A DNA stretch of 64,000 nucleotides from Shouchella hunanensis (GTDB taxonomy: Bacteria; Bacillota; Bacilli; Bacillales; Bacillaceae_D): the NCBI RefSeq assembly GCF_028735875.1, contig NZ_CP117834.1, forward strand, positions 1,166,001-1,230,000, given 5' to 3'. The stretch's first letter is position 1, and every line of letters starts with the position of its first letter. The notes below the pieces were generated by a model. That model ran no database searches. It saw nothing but the letters and a program-made list of their open reading frames with translations, and was not told where the DNA came from. Both the position numbers and the translations under genes were made by a program. Shown here piece after piece: positions 62,220 through 64,000 of this stretch.

Positions 62220-62738
62220 TTAATCTTCCTCTTCTTCGCTTGAAGCTTCCTCGTCATCGTCAAAATCACCTAAGTCTTCATCTTCATCTTTATCCGTGAA
62301 ATCATCGTCATCGTCTTCTTCTTCGTCATGGTCTTCCTCGTCAGCCAATTCGTCGAGCTCATCTTCCAAGTCTTCAAATTCGTCCTCTTCAAGCTCATCA
62401 ATCGCATCAAAGTCCTCTTCATCATCGTCTGTTTTACGACGCTTCGGTTTAACAGAATGCGTAATCTCTTCTTCAGACTGCTCGTGTGGGTACCATGCTT
62501 TCAGACCCCATTGGTTATCACCAAGCGTTAGAAAACGCCCATCGATATTTAAATCAGTATATAAGAAAGAAATTCTAGCCTCTGCTTCTGATCTCGACAG
62601 ACCTTTTAATTTCGCTACTTCCTCTAGTAAATCATAGAAATTAAACGCCTTTTTCTGATCCACCATAATTGCAAACGCTGCTTCTACCATGGACATTTCA
62701 TCGAGCTGTTCTTGATTCAAAGATTGCAAATCAACCAT
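62220..62738 (-). CDS. rpoE: RNA polymerase delta subunit
   Basis: 172 residues from the ATG at 62738 (GGAGGG upstream). The N-terminal HARE-HTH domain (about 1-90) includes [20 protein letters not shown] and [15 protein letters not shown]. The C-terminal about 75 residues are almost all Asp and Glu and disordered. The delta subunit speeds RNA polymerase recycling and lowers non-specific RNA binding. Gene order with pyrG is as in B. subtilis. Confidence 0.97.
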   Translation of the reverse strand: MVDLQSLNQEQLDEMSMVEAAFAIMVDQKKAFNFYDLLEEVAKLKGLSRSEAEARISFLYTDLNIDGRFLTLGDNQWGLKAWYPHEQSEEEITHSVKPKRRKTDDDEEDFDAIDELEEDEFEDLEDELDELADEEDHDEEEDDDDDFTDKDEDEDLGDFDDDEEASSEEEED

Positions 62739-62878
62739 AATCGGGCACACCCTCCATCATCTTCATAAATCGTACCATCTATTAGTGTAAGCCATTTACT
62801 GCTAAAATCATACGTTCCATTATAAACAAGATTTACGTTTATTTCTAGCCATAATGAAAAACTCGCAGCAACCAATTA

Positions 62879-63511
62879 CTACGAGTCTAACAAAACATAC
62901 GAAGAAAGTAACTGTTTAATTTGTAAATCACTGTATTCGTCGATATCCAACTGCTTTTGCATGGACCAACGCCTAAACGTCCACATCTGTCCTAAAACGA
63001 GAATATTATGAGCCAGTAAATGCTGCTGCTTCTCACTTATTTGCATATCTCCATTTTGCACACAAGCCCGAATAAAGGATTCCATTAGTGTTACCATCTC
63101 TAATTCTTTCTTTAAAACATATGGCAACGTTTCCTTTGGAAGAGACTTTGTTTCTTGATACATAACAAGCACTTCGTCTTGCTTTTCATCGACAACCGCT
63201 AAATACGCGCGAATCGCAATTTTTAAGCGATCTAACGGGGTACCGCTCTCATCAAGCAGCCGCTTCACACTCTCCATTACTTCATCGTAAATGGAGTCAC
63301 AGACAAGATAGAGCACATCTTCTTTCGTCCCAATGTATTCATAAAGCGTGCCTATACTGAAACCTGATTCTTTTGCAATTTCCCTTGTTGTCGTTCGATG
63401 AAATCCTTTTTCTATAAAAAGACTTACAGCACCTTTAATCATTTGCTGACGACGTTTTTTTATTAGTTTTTCATCTTTCACCATTGAAGGAATTACTTTT
63501 TTCCCAGCCAC
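62879..63511 (-). CDS. TetR/AcrR family regulator, probably of fatty acid degradation
   Basis: 210 residues from the GTG at 63511, chosen because AGGAG lies 8 nt upstream. The HTH TTREIAKESGFSIGTLYEYI (about 39-58) is typical of TetR. The C-terminal half (MWTFRRWSMQKQLDI) resembles FadR/YsiA-like regulators that bind acyl-CoA. It follows the acyl-CoA dehydrogenase gene by 64 bp in the same direction, which supports a lipid role. No operator is visible in the window. Confidence 0.85.
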   Translation of the reverse strand: MAGKKVIPSMVKDEKLIKKRRQQMIKGAVSLFIEKGFHRTTTREIAKESGFSIGTLYEYIGTKEDVLYLVCDSIYDEVMESVKRLLDESGTPLDRLKIAIRAYLAVVDEKQDEVLVMYQETKSLPKETLPYVLKKELEMVTLMESFIRACVQNGDMQISEKQQHLLAHNILVLGQMWTFRRWSMQKQLDIDEYSDLQIKQLLSSYVLLDS

Positions 63512-63575
63512 TACACCCACTCCTGTCAATACGATTCTACCATTTTAACACGGAGGGAATAAGCGCAAATCGTCT

Positions 63576-64000
63576 TTACGAGGAAAGTTGTCTCGATATA
63601 ACCATTTGCTGGATTTCACTCGTCCCTTCGTAAATCTCGCAAACCTTGGCATCTCGGAAATAACGCTCTACAGGGTATTCTTTCATATAACCATACCCAC
63701 CATAAACTTGAATGGCTTTCGTGGCAACATCCATTGCGGCTCGAGAGGCAAATAACTTAGCCATACTCGCTTCTTTTGCACAAGGAATATTCTTGTCTTT
63801 AAGAAACGCAGCAGAATACGTTAATTGTTTGGCTGCCTCTGTATCTGTTGCCATATCTGCTAATTTAAACGCAAGCCCTTGATGCTGATTTAATTTCTTT
63901 CCAAATTGTTTTCGTTCATTTGCATAATTTGTCGCCGCTTCAAGAGCAGCTTCTGCAATTCCTAGAGATTGCGCTGCGATCCCAATGCGCCCTGAATTCA
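63576..64000 (-). CDS. acdA: Acyl-CoA dehydrogenase, C-terminal part (runs off the window)
   Basis: The open frame continues to the right edge; only the last about 141 residues are seen. It reads SGRIGIAAQSLGIAEAALEAA and FGKKLNQHQGLAFKLADMA, then the FAD and catalytic-Glu region QVYGGYGYMKEYPVERYFRD and YEGTSEIQQMVISR, typical of the final helical domain. It oxidises acyl-CoA to enoyl-CoA with electron-transfer flavoprotein. B. subtilis acdA occupies the same place beside rpoE. 5' end lies outside. Confidence 0.95.
   Translation of the reverse strand, partial: NSGRIGIAAQSLGIAEAALEAATNYANERKQFGKKLNQHQGLAFKLADMATDTEAAKQLTYSAAFLKDKNIPCAKEASMAKLFASRAAMDVATKAIQVYGGYGYMKEYPVERYFRDAKVCEIYEGTSEIQQMVISRQLSS

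Noticed and set aside
62296-62637. Serine-rich plus-strand frame opposite rpoE
   Set aside because: The antisense of GAN/GAA codons gives Ser runs; no ribosome site or family match.
62850-62886. Terminator after the right-hand TetR gene
   Set aside because: Only ACTCG/CGAGT pairs with a long loop and no clear T run on minus.

Overview
The window is 64 kb of core chromosome from an endospore-forming, flagellated, Gram-positive rod of the Bacillaceae. Gene order from the right edge leftward (acdA, rpoE, pyrG, ywjG, spo0F, fbaA, tal, murZ, glpX, rho, rpmE, tdk, prfA, prmC, spoIIR, ywlB, ywlC, mntP, ywlE, rpiB, ywlG, glyA, upp, atp operon, ywzB, ywmB, murAA, spoIID, spoIIQ, spoIIID, mbl, flhO, flhP, fabZ) follows the Bacillus subtilis arc just counter-clockwise of the origin. 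Almost every gene is on the minus strand, so the origin should lie beyond the right edge (inference). The ATP synthase c subunit has a PxxExxP motif around its proton-binding glutamate and the a subunit has a lysine eight residues after the essential arginine. Both are known hallmarks of alkaliphilic Bacillus, so I infer an alkaliphile of the Shouchella/Alkalihalobacillus type. I saw no insertion sequences, prophage, CRISPR arrays, rRNA or tRNA.

Layout. 1-20.5 kb is the more variable part: an LCP cell-wall ligase, a YkkCD-like SMR efflux pair with a divergent TetR gene across a 28-bp palindrome, an SDR protein, RodA, GalE, a small GNAT, a lipoprotein, a Y-family polymerase with LexA-like sites, a secreted NlpC/P60 hydrolase with a WalR-like box, a ureohydrolase with a changed metal ligand, a very large YhgE/Pip protein, FabZ, an esterase, an azoreductase and a gerA-type germinant receptor operon. 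20.5-28.7 kb holds an EpuA-like protein, flhOP, mbl, spoIIID, spoIIQ, spoIID, murAA and ywmB. 28.8-36.6 kb is ywzB and the nine-gene ATP synthase operon. 36.6-50.5 kb is a Vpr-like protease, upp, glyA, ywlG, rpiB, an MCP, ywlE, mntP, an RraB-like protein, tsaC, ywlB, spoIIR, prmC and prfA. 50.6-64 kb is a CoA-disulfide-reductase-like enzyme, a spore-lipoprotein-like gene, tdk, type-B L31, rho, glpX, murZ, transaldolase, fbaA, spo0F, ywjG, pyrG, rpoE, a TetR regulator and the 3' part of an acyl-CoA dehydrogenase.

Themes. Many genes serve envelope growth (RodA, Mbl, two MurA paralogues, LCP, NlpC/P60), sporulation and germination (Spo0F, SpoIIR, SpoIIQ, SpoIID, SpoIIID, GerA) and central metabolism. 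Readable regulatory sites include candidate sigma-G, sigma-E, sigma-H and sigma-A promoters, a LexA box, a WalR box, a weak PurR box and a cluster of DnaA boxes around ywlC. I found no obviously new multigene system. The best second looks are the DnaA-box cluster, the RraB-like protein in a genus without RNase E, the ureohydrolase with Cys in place of a metal-binding Asp, the GerC subunit without a lipobox cysteine, and the pyrG leader hairpin.
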